Source: Apricaphanius iberus
Taxonomy: Eukaryota; Chordata; Actinopteri; Cyprinodontiformes; Aphaniidae
Assembly (NCBI GenBank): GCA_028564705.1
Contig: JAPXFQ010001133.1
Span: 4,292,001-4,356,000 of the forward strand
Direction: 5' to 3'
Length of the DNA: 64,000 bases
A program made the position numbers and the translations under genes. Below are positions 13,040-31,320 of the stretch, piece by piece; position 1 is the stretch's first letter, and every line of letters begins with the position of its first letter. The notes beneath the pieces are model-generated. The model was not told where the DNA came from and ran no database searches. It saw nothing but the letters and a program-made list of their open reading frames with translations.

Positions 13040-13670
13040 TTTAACAAGCGAAAGCCGTTTAAATCAGGCCCTCGACAAATCCCTATCTTTTCAGTCACAT
13101 AATCTCACCCAGTCTACTTATTATCATTCACATAATATCAACCAACTTTGTCCCTCTCTTTCCATTCATTCTTCCTATACTTTAAACTATAACCTTGTTA
13201 CTTCCCGTATTGATGATTGTAATTCGCTTCTTTTTTCAGTTTACCCCATTAATCTATTCATAAACTTCAACTCATTCAAAATTCTGCTGCTTCTATTATA
13301 ACAAAATCCTCTTCTTTTCACCATAGTTCCTTTGTTCTCATTTGACTTCATTGGCTTGTGGTAAATTTATAATAATTTTCAAAATTACGTCACATTTAAG
13401 ACTAATTTTCCCCCTTATTAACTTTCTGATCTCCTCCATATAGTTCCCTCTCCCCTGTCCTGAGGTCTGCTTCTGCTGTTCACTTCACTGTGCCTCCATT
13501 TCGTCTCAGCACCATGGCTAGCAGGGCTTTCAGTTGCTCTGCACCTAAACATGGAAATTCTCTCCCCGCAGATGTTCGCAACATTTCTTCTATCTCTGCT
13601 TTTAAATGTAGACTCAAAACTAATATGTTTCGGACTTCTTCTTATATTATTATCATTGTCTTTGTTACAA
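13040..13670 (+). mobile_element. L2-type LINE remnant, C-terminal end
   Basis: On the + strand the sequence gives fragments in successive frames. LVTSRIDDCNSLLFSVYP (about 13195-13250) parallels the SRIDYCNALLSGLP block of L2-group reverse transcriptases. FSCSAPKHGNSLPADVRN and AFKCRLKTNMF (about 13525-13630) parallel the terminal block. Frameshifts separate the pieces. It is oriented opposite to the L2 copy at 4190-5610 and looks older. Confidence 0.65.
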
Positions 13671-15000
13671 GTGTAGTAGAACTACTTACCTTGTGTCTGA
13701 TTAACTTCTATCATATTGACAGTTCTGTCTATGTTGCATTATTACCCAACATTTAGAACATTTACAAAATGGCCTGTATTTGTGTAGCACTTTACTTAAT
13801 CCTTATGGATGCATTGCAAATTCCCACATTTTATTTTGAAATGAGAAGACGTTGTAGCTACAACAGTTGTGCAACATCACATCAGCCCTAATCAAGCTTG
13901 GAGGGTACACAAAGACCAAAGCATGTTATACCATCTGTGAAGATGAATGCTGCATATGCTGCTATAACACTGGCATGGCATCCTCACTGTTTTAACTCTG
14001 TTTTATTCCAGTCTTGAGATCACAGCACAAACACTCACTTTTTGACACTGTAACAAACACACGGTGCTCCAAAACAACATTTATCTCTTTACAGATTCCT
14101 TTAGTCAGGTATCAGACAAAGATCACATGAAATAATACAAAATGCAGTTTTGAAATTAGTACTTTTATTATTAAGAGAAAAAACTTTGGCATTATTTTCA
14201 GAAATGTGTACTTTTGTATACATGTTTAAACACGTCACCCAAACATGAAACCATCCAAAAAGCAGAAACAGGAGAATCTGTAGGAGGACAAATCCTTTTC
14301 ACACTGTTTGCTGTGTCCTCGTTATCCTACTTCATCGTAATGTCCCTTTACCAAGATCAAAGCACAAATACTTGCTTTTTTTGTTGCACGAATGCATAAA
14401 AGTAGAGGGAATAATTTTCTAAAACTCCAAAAAGAAATCCCACAATATCTTTAAGGTGTATAATGGTATCTGTTTTTTTCCACACAGTTCCTCCTTTGTT
14501 TTGCCAATAGTTTTGAAATAGTTTTGAAATGGCTGCAAGCAAAAAGTGCTTCATGCAGCCTCTGTTATGCCGTCATCATCATACTCTGTTAAATTTCCAG
14601 CTTTACAGAGAGTGATGATGTTCCATTAAAACCGAAATGCTTCAGCTCCATATTTCATAATTTATAGCTATTCCTGTGAGCAGATTAGCTGGTATGCACA
14701 GCCATGAAATGCGGTGTTTCTGAGCTGCAGAAATCATACTTCTGTGTGTTTATTTGTGCAGTCCTTTGTGTCTATACAGTATATAAATATTAGCCTCCTC
14801 AGATCATGACAGGTAATGAAAAGGTCATTAGTTTCTTTCTCTGCACTCTGGGACAAGGTCATTTGTTTCGCTCAAAGAAATGTGGAGAGTTACCAGCAAA
14901 ATGGCAACAGAAATCTATTTTAAAGTAGATTTAAATTCCTTACTTAAATGTAAAGTCTATGTTTTAAATGTCAGTGAAGGATTTTCCGATAAATCCCAAT
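13671..15000. other. Non-coding, nothing recognised
   Basis: This is AT-rich sequence without an exon-like frame. About 13766-13800 has GCCTGTATTTGTGTAGCACTTTA, a phrase that recurs near 6630-6660 in diverged form. Such phrases are common at the 3' ends of fish retroposons. Confidence 0.4.
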
Positions 15001-15004
15001 AGAA

Positions 15005-15235
15005 ATGCCATATTTTCTACCCATCTACCTTCTATACCTGCTTCATCTATTCAGGGTTGCAGGGGCTCTGGTACATATCTCTGGCAGTCATTAGGTTAAC
15101 CCTGAAAAGGTTTACTATGATTTTAGATAAGCATACTCATAACTAAGGACAGTTTAGAGTCAACCTAACATGCATGTTTTTGTGGTCGAGAAATGAAACC
15201 ACCTACAGAAAACCCTAGTTAAAGTCCAAAACTAA
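15005..15235 (-). mobile_element. Old copy of the GATGG-tailed RTE/SINE family
   Basis: The reverse complement reads CCCTGCAACCCTGAATAGATGAAG, later AGAAGGTAGATGG, and earlier a segment like ACATGCATGTTAGGTTGACTCTAAA. These correspond in order to the better-preserved copy at 55367-55582. The tail is degraded, so this is an ancient insertion. Confidence 0.6.
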
Positions 15236-18200
15236 ATCAAATCCAACTGTGACAGGATCTGAAATTTCCTTTTTCACTATTGCTCTCTAATCAATCTATT
15301 TCTGAAGTATTATTTTTCTTCCACTTCACAATCAAGCACTACTTTTTGTTAGTCTATCACATAAAATTCCAATAAAACACTTTGAAGATTTCAGTTAGAC
15401 AAAAAAAAAGAGATTGAGTTGTGAACACTTTTGAAACGCAAAACGCAAAACACAAAATAAAACTTAGAAAAAAAGTACAAGATCAAAATCAAACAAAAAA
15501 TACTGTGTATTAGTAAAGTTGGTAAAAAGTCTAAAAAAACTGAGCTCTTTACCTCAGCTCTTATTATGTACTCTGAAACACTCCATTATTTTTACTGCAG
15601 CCCAATGCACATCTAGCAAATTGATGTGTCTCTGCTATACCCTCATGAAGGCCCTACATCGATCCATTCATTGGCTCTGAGCCTAATGGGTTTGGTGGCT
15701 TTAGAACTATTGGCACTCCTAATACTGGTAGGACAAGAATGTTGCCACACTTGCAGAAAAGCCCGCTCACATATTCTGATACCTAATTGAGAAAAAAGCT
15801 TGAAAAATGGATCCACCTCAATTTTAAATCTTTATTTTCCCTACAGACCAGCAGCAGTGAGTACATAGAAAATAAATCGGTTTAGCATTCGTCTCTTTCA
15901 GCTGCTAGACTTTAAATTAGTTTGTATGGAGTATTAAATACTGCATATCCCTGTTTTTAAGCGCTCCCTCTCTTCTCTCTCCCTGATTTAATTCCTATGA
16001 GGTTTGCAGACACAAGGGAGTGTTAAAGATGGCAGGAATTTTACACTTATTTTCTCAAAGCTTGTCCGCTCAGTCAATTATGTACGCTGCGTTATGAAAT
16101 GAAGTGTGTAACAGTCGATAAGGAGCACTCATAAATGAGCTGGCATGCTAAATGATTAAATAAGTAGTGCTTAACTGGGCCAAGGCACCAAGCCAGTGGA
16201 GGGGTACCATGTGGTCACCAAGTCTTGACCTGGTGCAAAAAAACATCCTTCAACTTTGTCAGACTGCAATTAAACTATCTTCTAATCAACAACATCTGCA
16301 TATATCTCACAAGAAGCTCTCCCTGAGCTGTTGGAGAGTTTGGGTGCTTTAATAGAGGTTTTTTGAATGTGCACAGTTTCTTACCGACACTCATCTAGAC
16401 TTCATTCCTTCATTTAATCATTCAACCTGCAGGTCCAGGGGAATCTGCAGCTCGATGTCTACTCCGTCTTGACGGCTAATGAAGCCGTGCGATTGCTTGA
16501 CTTAAATGTTGTGTATGCAAATGGTATTTATCCTTTCTGCACAACTGGAAGTTAACAGACCAACAGGCTGTTGCTGAAAAATATATGTGGCAAATCAGTC
16601 AGAGGTGAAAAAGGAGGACAACTTCTGTCAGAGATTAACATCTAAAAAACTGTATTTTTTTATATTTCGAGGTGGATATGTATTAAACCCTTTAAACACT
16701 CTCTTAACTAAATATTTTGGAATAACAGATTTTTAATAAAACACCTAAAGTCAGTCAGCAATAATTCTGAAATACTGGCAATGGAAGATTAGACCTATTT
16801 ATTGGCTTTTTTCCATGGTGGATCTAAAGCCTTTAGAATGAGAAAGAGACTGTATTTAGTTAAAATGTCATCACAGCCAGAACAGAAGACATCTTTACCT
16901 TAAACTGAATACAGCATTTCAAGAAAAAGAACCTCATACCAGTTGTGAGGAGGCAGAGATTAAAGTGTTATGATTGTTATGGAAGCTTTGCTGAAGCGGC
17001 ACTTGACCAGCTTTAGATCATCTAATCAGAGGGAGGTTGAAGAAAAAGGGAGACCAATCGGTAAAAGCTGGAGCAGAACTGGCCCCTGTAACATGACAAT
17101 GATCCAAAACATGAGGCGCGTTTCCACCTCAGGGTAATTTGACCGGACCTTACTGATATGTCCGTGTCACTTTTATAGGGGTGGGCTGACGGGGCCGTTT
17201 CAAGAACCAGTGGAGTTCCTGTATGGGGGAGTGTACTCATAATGGCCTGATGAAGTCGCTGGGCAGGATTTGTGTTTACGTTGCTCTGATTGGCTATAAT
17301 CCAGACGGAAGTCAGCAGACATCATCAAACAACCGTCTTTGCAAAAATAAGAAGATGGCAAAGCATTTTATAAAAACAGAAACTCAGTAACAAACCCTTC
17401 TTCTTCCATGTCGATCTCTTTATTCCTGCTGATCAGTGACGCTGCTCGCTGCTGAAACAGTCGTGATATGCTAATTACTTAAAGCAACTATGTGAAGTTT
17501 GAAAGTGTTTTGCTTGTGAGTGCCCCCTCAGGCCAAAGGCGTAAACTGCAGCCTGAATGTGTAATCTTGAGAATGAGGCGTGCATGCTGTGTGAGAGCTC
17601 ACAAATGAACAAACAGAAACAACAGCTGAGTCAGTCCGGTCCTGGACTATTTAGCGGTTTGCAGCGGTTTGAATTAAATGGCTGAAATACCTCCTCGGTA
17701 TGCAGTCAGCTACTACAGGGGCCTGCTAATGACCTTACGATTTGATCCAGGTGTGTTGAAGCAGAGACTTACTGTATCCAAAAGGTTGCCGACTCACAAG
17801 GACTGGGGTTGCAAACTCCTGCCCTAAGTGGTCAAATGATATTTAGCAGAATTGATATAAATGTCCAAGTCCCTGCCTGTTTAAGACACCTCAAGCATTA
17901 TGCATGCTGAAGTGAGTGACTCCTAATCATTGCAGATAAGGTATCTGCATTGTGTTACATGCGATCAAGAAATGGTCATCACTTTTTACTTTTATGTAGC
18001 TTCTATATAAATTTTGTAACAGTGATGGATATCAGCAAAGTGAAATGGCATCTTTAAGGTATAATTATTCAACATCACCAAAATTTCAGTCGCAGTCATG
18101 TAAAGCTGTTGTATCACATCACAAACAGTAGAATACTACAGTCATTTATTTTTAAGTAACATAAAAATAGAGGACAAAGACAGTTGTAGGAGATGTAGGG

Positions 18201-18974
18201 TAGAAGGAGATATTAAAAGTAGCGTCTGATAAACCCGTCTCAGAAAATATCTTTGAAATATGCTTCACGTTTGTTCTTTGTATTGTTTATGGTTTCTTGA
18301 GTTACTGGACTACCCTACTTCCGATGTGTTTCCTTTTCGAATGAATCATTTAGGTGCAAAGAAACTACTTTAAATGTAAAAGTAGCATTTTTTAAGTCAA
18401 AGAAATGTTGGGCATCAACTTTATTTCAGATCTCTGAGTTTTGATTGATGCTTTTCTTGTTTTCACAATTAATTTTGGCAAAACAATTATCAAAAATAAT
18501 TGTTAGAATGCATATATTTTTGGGGCAAAGTTGTGTAAACTGTTGCCTCACAAGGAGCGTGCCCTAGTTTTTATCTCAACATTGGAAGTCGTTCTGTGGG
18601 GATTTTAAATGGCATTCTTTGAGTAATTTGGCCTTTTCCGTCAAACCATAAGTATGCATGTACGAATAACGGATGATGGTGAATTTAGGAGTGAATGTGG
18701 GTATGCATGGTAGTTTGTCCTGTGCATTTCTGTGTTTGCGTCCTTCTTGAGCAGGACAAATCTGGTCTGGAAAACAGATGACTTTTTTATGCTTTTGAGT
18801 GGAAAATTTTTTTAGAGCTCTTACTTGCGTTTTAGAAATGATGTGGACTCAGCTGGCTGTAATGGTGCTGTTTTACAAGGATAAAAAAAACCTACTGAAT
18901 GGATCTGGAACCAACATATGTCAAAGTGCACTTTGTCTCTGCTAAACTGAACACGCTCATCGCTGTTGCTCTGT
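15236..18974. other. Non-coding, possible MITE remnants
   Basis: No exon was recognised. The stretch 17100-17700 is GC-richer, with phrases such as GCGCGTTTCCACCTCAGGG that resemble the ends of fish short inverted-repeat elements. I could not match two ends, so it is left unassigned. Confidence 0.4.
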
Positions 18975-18980
18975 TGAGAG

Positions 18981-19028
<48 letters not shown>

Positions 19029-19059
19029 TGTGTGTATTTAGGTGTGTGTGTGTGTGTGT
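18975..19059. repeat. AG/TG compound microsatellite
   Basis: An almost pure AG run (about 18975-19026) is followed by two TG runs, separated by TATTTAGG. The open frames read through it on the minus strand are poly-SL artefacts. Confidence 0.95.
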
Positions 19060-20103
19060 TTGAGTGGACTGAGAGAGACAGCACTCTCCTGTCATTAGGT
19101 GAGATCATGTAAAGACAGGATGACTGGGTAAATTTTTAATGTCCAGCCTTTGGAAATATAAAATATGCATCAGCCCTTGTTGGACATGACATGGACTCTT
19201 TATATCTCTCTTCCACACTTTGTCTCTTTCTCTGCCTCACTAAGCTTCCCATCTCTCTGTTATTTTCTTTTTTTAGCCATCTTTTTGCTTACTCTCTCTT
19301 TCAGCCTCTCAGCATGCATGGCCTTGTTTTCCTCTCTGTCTGGTCGGGTTTTCTCTCCTCTTGTTTGGCATCTGTCCTAACTCCGTTCTTCCTCTGAATG
19401 TTTGCCCTGAGAACCAGACAGAGGGAAGGTGTTGTTTGATGATGTCGCTGGAAAGCGCTTTAAGCGTTGCTGTTTTCACTCTGATTCTTCTATTTCCATT
19501 CTCTCGCTGTCTGTTTGTGTTTGCTTCTTATATTTAACAGCTTAGTAGCAATGTTGTCAAGGATCTGCTGTAAATCCTAGGGAGATATGGTCAAATACAC
19601 ACTGACTGAGATATTGAGCTTGTGCAGACATATCGAGGTCTTTGTATCTTGTTCTGTGAACAGAAATAGCTAATCACCCGTTTACGATCTTAACTAGCAG
19701 GGAGATATACTGTATGTATTTGTCTTGTCCCTTTCATGTACAGCCACACTCAGCATCTCAAAGAAATTAAGATCTGAGCCCTGATTTATCAACTGTACTT
19801 ACGCACAGATCTGTGGTTATTTCGTGCATAGGAACAATTCTACGCCTTGTGTGGTATTCATCAACTTGTACTTCTCTATAGAAATATTCCTAAATACAAG
19901 TACAGTTCTAACAATGCATACTGGGAACTGCATTACTGAAACAGTTTTACTTTGATGGAATATTTCTCTCATCAGTGTATCACCTCCCCCAAGGAGCTCA
20001 TGTTGGCGCCTGTATGTCTTTTAGCAAAATAAGTCAAAAAAAGTTATGGACGGATTTGCAATAAACATTGAGGAAATCTTAGAAATTTGCCAAGAAATAC
20101 ATA
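19060..20103. other. Non-coding, nothing definite
   Basis: A TC-rich tract runs through 19195-19400. About 19775-19960 starts with CCCTGATTTATCAAC and contains a near-repeat of the same phrase, suggesting an old inverted-repeat element, but it was not resolved. Confidence 0.4.
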
Positions 20104-20205
20104 GAGTGGGGAGAACAAATATTTGATACACTGCTGATTACCATGCTTAGTAAGTGGGAAAACTTCAAAAATCAGCAGTGTATGTAATACTTGTTCTCCC
20201 CAGTG
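20104..20205. mobile_element. Hairpin MITE flanked by TA, mariner-type
   Basis: The left arm GAGTGGGGAGAACAAATATT and the right arm AATACTTGTTCTCCCCAGTG are inverted copies. The pairing continues to CACTGCTGAT against ATCAGCAGTG, leaving a loop of about 35 bases. The dinucleotide TA lies immediately outside each end (20102-20103 and 20206-20207), as expected for a TA-targeting mariner/Tc1 mobilised element. Confidence 0.85.
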
Positions 20206-20207
20206 TA

Positions 20208-25124
<4,917 letters not shown>

Positions 25125-25167
25125 CATTGGCTGGAGCCCAATAAGCCTGTGGTGAAGCAACTGAAGT
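25125..25167 (+). CDS. frmd3: FRMD3 coding exon b (end of F1 lobe)
   Basis: The exon is 43 bases, between acceptor CTTTCAG and donor T|GTAAGT. It encodes HWLEPNKPVVKQLK plus the first base of the next codon (phase 1). HWLEP(N)K is the conserved end of the F1 lobe in the FRMD3/FRMD5 subfamily. Confidence 0.93.
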
Positions 25168-26683
25168 GTAAGTGTCCCTCCTGCTCACCTAGTTGTATCA
25201 GTGTCCACAGCAAGTGTTCTACAGTGACCTTTATAAAAATTGGCAACCTTGGTGCAGTTATGTTAAAACCTTTAAACAAGTTAATTTTTAAATGTAATAG
25301 CAGCACTTCAAGCTAATAAAAGTGTGACTTTTTGGAGATGTCTTGCCTCCTGTATCATCACCCAAATACGTAGAACCAAGATGAAATGGGTCATAATCTG
25401 TTAGTACGACTATTTTCTGTGTCTTTGTATCATTAACCTTCATGTCTGTGACGTTTTCCTGGCATTTGACTTTTTTGTGTGCTGCAGGGTATGTTTGACT
25501 TTAGACTTAGGGGTGTGCCATCTTCAGTGCCTCATAATTGGATGTGGGTGCTACAGTTCGATTATTGAACGTTTATCACATATTTTGTTTAATCTTTTTT
25601 CCCATCCATTCTTCCCATGGCTACTTCCTGCTTTTAAATTAATTAAATGTCCATTTGAAGTATCCCAAAAAAAACATACAGTATGTTCTGTAGTTGAACA
25701 CACAGTCAAAGTCCAACATGTTTTTCTAATCAAAGGTGTCTCATGGTAATCTCTGAAAGAATCATTCCCACATCATTCAGCTTTGTTTGTTAGAGTTCCA
25801 GTTCTTTTAAAGTTTTTTATTATTCCTCTGACTATTTAGTTGGTAAGTTTAAGAGAGTAGGCTAGCTATTTTTTGTAGCCATACCCAGACTTATGAAGAT
25901 CAACAAACCTTATAGAGAGACTAGAAGAAACAGGCCTCATATTTATAAACCATGGACATATTTTTTGTAGATTGCCAATTAAAGTTCATATACACTTGAT
26001 AAACTTTATGAAATTAGTATAAACTTTCAAACGTTATCCTATTGCAATAGCAGTTAAACTTTTTCTAAGCCTTTCTCACATCTTTAAGGAGGTACAATTT
26101 GTTTGTTTTTTATGTCTGAATGTGTTTGTTTGTATTTGCACATGTCTTCAGAGGATCACTTACTGTAACAAGCAAGGAGCACCACAGTGACTCTGTCGCA
26201 TCATTCACAAACGGGGTGAACGAAACTGGAAACGACAAAAAAAAGAAGAAAATTGATCTGGTGGATTTATGATTTTTTTTAACTATAAGGAACACCGATC
26301 TAAATTGTTGTGAAATTCATCACAGATAAAAGGGATTTAGGAAACATGCTAGTTTATCACTTCCAATTACTGTCACAAATGATGATGAAGACAGTCTTTT
26401 ACCTTTACCCATCAGACCTTAAGGAGAGAAACAGACACAGCGATGGAGGACAAATTGACAGGAGGGTGTTTGCTCAGAGGCACTTTGATTGCTGCTGGTG
26501 ATCCCCCGAAGGAAATAAACTCACCCACACACAAAAAAGTAGTTACACAAAAGCCCTGAGAGGGCTGCTTTCTGTGGAAGTTTGTGTAAATATTTAAAAG
26601 CTGCTGGAAAAACGAAGAGAGGATGCTTTTACGCTAATGGAAATAAGACACATTTACAACTGCAAACCACATCCTAGCAGATT

Positions 26684-27281
26684 AAGGCCCCGTTCACATT
26701 ACTGCGTTTTTGTTTAGAAACGGAGAGTTAAAACGAAAACTATCTCCGTCCACACTAGCGTTTTCCCTGCATATTAGAATTGATCTCCTTCCACATTAAA
26801 ACGAACGAAAACGTGGATCACGTGACCATTCTCCAACACTGGGCATGCGCGTGGCGGTATAAACAGGAAACAGATTGACCATTACTCAGCTGCTAGCAAA
26901 GACATCAAAGCCAGTAACGCTTGTAATTCGTTATCCATGTTGCAGTTTGTAACGTAATTTACGCCAGGCTGATTTGTATGTTATCTTCCGGGGACGGGTC
27001 ATGTGATGGATGGCTGACGAATCAGGGAAGGATACGCCATGACCGATAACACCCAATCATAGAGCCGAGTGTGATCTGCTGCGTCATCGTTTCTAAAGTC
27101 CTCCGTTTTGAGACGTCCACACCAAAACACCCTCCGGAGTTTCAAAACGAAAAACGGAGTCGGCAGCGTTTCTAAACTTCTCAGTTTTGGGTCTCTGTTT
27201 TTTCCGTTTTAGTGTGGATGGGAGGTGCAAACGTAGCAAAAGGTATCCGTTTTTCAACGAAAACGCAGTAGTGTGGTGCTT
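26684..27281. mobile_element. Inverted-repeat MITE, probably hAT-type
   Basis: The left end (about 26684-26714) contains TTCACATTACTGCGTTTTTG. The right end (about 27256-27281) contains CGAAAACGCAGTAGTGTGG, its diverged reverse complement. Internal sequence is a set of variations on AAAACG/CGTTTT words (such as GTCCACACTAGCGTTTTC) arranged in both orientations. No transposase frame is present. Assignment to hAT rests on memory of similar fish elements and is an inference. Confidence 0.65.
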
Positions 27282-27320
27282 ATTTGTTTTGGACTGGTGA
27301 GAGTTGGCCAGAATCTTTCT

Positions 27321-27415
27321 GAATTCAATTCAATTCAATTCAATTCAGTTTATTTATATAGCGCCATTTCACAACAGATGTCATCTCAAGGCACTTTACA
27401 AAAACACTCATAGTT
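27321..27415 (-). mobile_element. LINE 3' tail with AATTC repeats
   Basis: Five AATTC-type repeats (27321-27346) are followed by GTTTATTTATATAGCGCCATTTCACAAC and CTCAAGGCACTTTACAAA. Read on the minus strand this is the usual 3' end of a fish non-LTR element (TTGAG...GGCGCTATATAAATAAA, then a repeated tail). Only the last 100 bases or so are present. Confidence 0.65.
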
Positions 27416-27528
27416 TAAAGACCAATTGACTGATTAGAGCAAATGTATTTAGTCTGAGTTACCTCCTTCAAATTATGTTTATTTACACAAAACTTACTAT
27501 GCCTTTAAACTTTATCTTTAGCCCATTT

Positions 27529-27568
27529 GATGATGATGATGATGATGATGATGCTGATGATGATGATA
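27529..27568 (+). repeat. GAT trinucleotide microsatellite
   Basis: Twelve or so GAT units with one GCT interruption. The poly-Asp and poly-Ser frames read across it are artefacts. Confidence 0.95.
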
Positions 27569-27714
27569 TTGTGGCTTTAAAAGCATTTGATAGTTGCATG
27601 AAGAGACTAAGACTCCCATTTTCACAGACAATGCCGAAATTAAATTGTTTGGCCATAATGATCAATGCTACATTTGGAGAAAAAGTTGAATGCTTGGATG
27701 CCTGAAAACATCCT

Positions 27715-28010
27715 CTCAACTATGAAGCATGGGGGTGGCAGCATGATGCTTTGTGCGTGTTTTGCTGCAGGAGGAACTGGTGCACTGCACACAATAGTTG
27801 GCGTCATGAGCAAGTCTGATTACGTGTAAATATTAAGGTAACATCTCAAGACGTTATTAAAATGTTAAAATGGGGGCACGAATGGACAATGACCCTAAGC
27901 ACCAAATTAGTTACAAAGTGGCTTAAGGACAACAAAGTAAATGTCTGAAGGCCTGTTGCAAAGTCAGGATCTCAGTCCCGTAAAATATTTGCAGGCAGAG
28001 CTGAGCAATG
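27715..28010 (+). mobile_element. Tc1/mariner transposase remnant
   Basis: On the + strand the text gives SMKHGGGSMMLCACFAAGGT at about 27720-27780. This is the HGGGSxMxWGCF block of Tc1 transposases with its Trp lost. It then gives MDNDPKHQISYKVA-like sequence (about 27880-27915), corresponding to the DNDPKH block that contains the second catalytic Asp, followed by KVNV and the remains of the WPSQSPDLNP block. Frames shift between blocks, so it is a pseudogene. Confidence 0.75.
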
Positions 28011-29542
28011 ATAAAAAAAACAAAAAACTTTCTAAATTTGATCTAAAATCATAATTCTTACATTCAGCACACATATTTAATCTAGTTAATCCTAAATGAT
28101 AAAAAAAGGAAACATCTGGTTAGATTTAATGTCAGACATTTAATTTATCCTTTATTATAATATTTAGTTTCAGCTGGATGTGTTGATGCATTGGTATCAA
28201 AAAATGCTACTTTGCGTATTTTTACACTGGAAAAGCATATTTTGTAGAAGGCTTGAGAACAAGGACTTAATTACATCTGCTTACAGTAAATTAACTTGTA
28301 TTTGTTGTAAAGTTTGCACCTGAGAAAAAGCAAACATGTGATATTCAGACTGTTTTAAGCTTTGTTTTGTGCTGGCAGCTTTTGTAAGCAAACATGTATT
28401 TATTCAGAAACTATGATGAGCAGTTCTCTGCTGGGTTTCAAATTTCTTTACTGCAAGATGTGGGACATATTTAATTTTGTTGAAAGTAAAATAACATCAG
28501 GGGATTGAAAATCTTTGAGGTTTTGAAATCTTTACAAACTCTCATCATAGATGTTCATCCACCTTTTTCTGTTCTCTCATAATTCTCCATCTAGTCTAGA
28601 AGCTTCCTTCTTTTTTTTCTCCCTTCCTTCGTCCTCAACTCGCTATCTGAAGTTCACTCGCCCTTTTTAATGACTGCACTGTTCTCGCCGTCCTGTCGTA
28701 AATTAATAAAAGAGCTATTAGTTGCGTATTCTCCCTCATTGAAAATGAGAGGCTAGATGTCACTGGAAACTGCAATGGGATGTTGGAAAAGCACAGGCAA
28801 GAGTAATAAAGGAGAAATATTCCGGGGTTAATTCAGACTCATTGAGCAAAAGTGACTGATTATGTAGTTAAAGAGGGAAGCCATATTAGTGAGGAGAATA
28901 GCAGATATCGGCGAGTTTGAGATGACAAAAGCTGACAGAAACGGAAAGAAAGAAGAGGATGGAGGAAGAGGATTGAAAAGATTTGATTCAAAGTGACACG
29001 TCAGCTCTGCCTGTAGCAGGATTTTTTGCCCTAAATTAGGTTTCGCCGGGTTGAGTTTTCAAGACTCTTTGTTGCTCTCAACGTATGCACCATAGACCTC
29101 ACATTCACACGTTTGTATACGTCCTTTCTCAAGAATGTTTTCAGAGCCACTGTTGCAGCCCCTTTGCCGGAGCAAATAAGCAGCTCAAGTTCTTTGAGAG
29201 CTGGTAGGAGGATTGCATCTTTCACATTGCTCAGCATGTATTATGCAGATGTGGGCTGTTTTGTTTTTTTCATGGCTAGATAATACAACAGGAGCTCCTG
29301 CTTTTAGAGGCAGGTTGGAAGGGGCACACCGGGAAGATTGCTGGTTGGAGGATATTCATTTCTTCTTCCATAAAGCTCCTTTCAAATGCTTGATGTTTGA
29401 ATTTTGCATTCTTTTGAGCATCCCGTTTGTTACCAATCCTTATAAAACTATAAAAAAAGAAACCTAAGCTTCAATGAAAACAACATTTATTAATCACACA
29501 CATAAACATAATTAACTGATCTTATGTTCAACAAATTTTAGA

Positions 29543-30411
29543 TTCATTTATTCACCCAAACAAGTTTGGAGCTACTTAGAGTCGTTCAGGAGGAGTTTAT
29601 ATCCACTCACAAAAAGTTTACAGTATATCCATATAATAGTAGTCAATCAGGACAGGAGATTTGCCGCCTGTAATCAGGCATTATCTGCCCCAAAACGCCT
29701 TAATTTAACCCTGTTTTGTTATGAAACGTTAGCAGGACTCCCTGCTGAGTTCAGAACGTCCCAGACGTGCTTAGTTATTTTCCAGGGTGATGTAAAAGCA
29801 TAAATACAACTACACTATCACATAATTACAATGATGTCACAGCTCCATCCTGGTTGTAGTCTGAGCGTGACGTTCACTCTGTGCTCCATGGTTTGACAGA
29901 ACTTGCCACTGTAGACATCAACATGGTTCACGTTAGCATGTTTTCAAATTGCACTAACCGAATGACCAATAGGACTAACTTCAGCTCCTACAGGCTCCCT
30001 TTCTGCAACCTACGCAGACTACAGCTGTAATGGCGGTGGCAGCAATGTAATTGAAATCCCAGGTTATTGTACAATTAGAATCAGTTACATTAATACCCTT
30101 TAAAAACTTCAGAAGCTAAAACCTTAGCACCTTCAACAAGTTCTGAACTCAAAGGGGAACATTAATTAACTATTCATATCAAAACATGGCTAAATGAAGG
30201 AGTTTTGGGGAAGATAATGCCTTAATACAGGCGGAAAATCTCCTGCCCCAACTGCCTCACTTTATAGGGATATACGCTGATCGTGAGTGGATATTAACTC
30301 CTCCTAAATGGCTCCAAGTAGCTCTAAACTTATCTGGCTGAGTAAATGAACGTGATATTTTCTAAAAATAAGTTCCAGGTTGAAAAACCCCCCAACTAAT
30401 TTTCCCTTTAA
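29543..30411. mobile_element. Palindromic MITE of the TTAA group, copy 1
   Basis: The inner left arm TTCATTTATTCACCCAAACA, continuing AGTTTGGAGC, pairs with the right arm GCTCTAAACTTATCTGGCTG, continuing AGTAAATGAA. The right terminus runs on to TTTTCCCTTTAA, ending in TTAA at 30408-30411. It shares long collinear similarity with the copy at 58546-59264, for example the phrase GCACTAACCGAATGACCAAT in both. The left terminus is eroded, so the true start may be some tens of bases earlier. Confidence 0.8.
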
Positions 30412-31320
30412 ACGGCATTCAAAAATTATGTTTATGTCATTTGTCATATACAGTTATATGAAAAAAAGTATTTCCCCTGACAGATTTATGAAGTTTTTGT
30501 TTTTCTGTCACATTAAAATATTTAAATTATATTAAAGACGCACTCCAGAACTTCGTGGATCATTTCCCTCCGTCGCCCTCTCAAGGCTTGCATCGTTATG
30601 TCACTGTCGTGAGAACAAATCTATATGGAGCGCATTTGAAGAGGCCAGTGTACTGACGGTTTCACCCGCTCACTTGCCAGAACACATCAAACTAACAGCG
30701 CTTCAGTTGGTAAACATTAAACAGTTTTCCCGACACTGTATCACATCATCATGCCCAACCAAACACTATAACCCAAAAAAGTATTTATTTTTTACCAATC
30801 CAGTAGCTAGTTCAGTTAATCCTGTCGTTTCTAAGATCTGTCCTGTGAGGGAAAGTCTGGCCAATGTTGGCTCTTGTCTTGTCCCTTGCTCTATCACTTC
30901 TTCTTTTTCTGTTCCTCATTTCTGATAGTTCCTTCTTTGGTTTCTTCGGTGGTTTGTTTATATCATTTGGTAGCTTGTAGCGTACTGTCGTAATGTTAAA
31001 CCCCGTCAGTACTTCCACCAGGCGACCTGCGGAAGAAAACTAGTGTAGTGCGGTTTTCAGCAGTAGGACGCTCCCAGTCAGCGGCAGCTCCCAACATGAA
31101 CATTAAAATATATGCTGGTCTGCCACCAACCAACCAAGTTATAAAAGTCGTGGAGTCCGTCTTTAACAGATCACAGCAACCAGCACGTGAAAAAGTGTTT
31201 AAACTGTCAGTGTGTTGCAGTTCCTTTCTTGAAATCAGTAGAAAAAAATGTGTCTCCAAGCTGTAGATTGGGTGACATTTAAAGTTAACTTTTTAAATTA
31301 AGGAAGGTGGTATTTAAATT

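Noticed and set aside
18821..19108. Minus-strand open frames rich in Ser-Leu
   Set aside because: They are produced by reading through the AG/TG microsatellite.
27475..27719. Poly-Asp and poly-Ser frames on opposite strands
   Set aside because: Artefacts of the GAT repeat.
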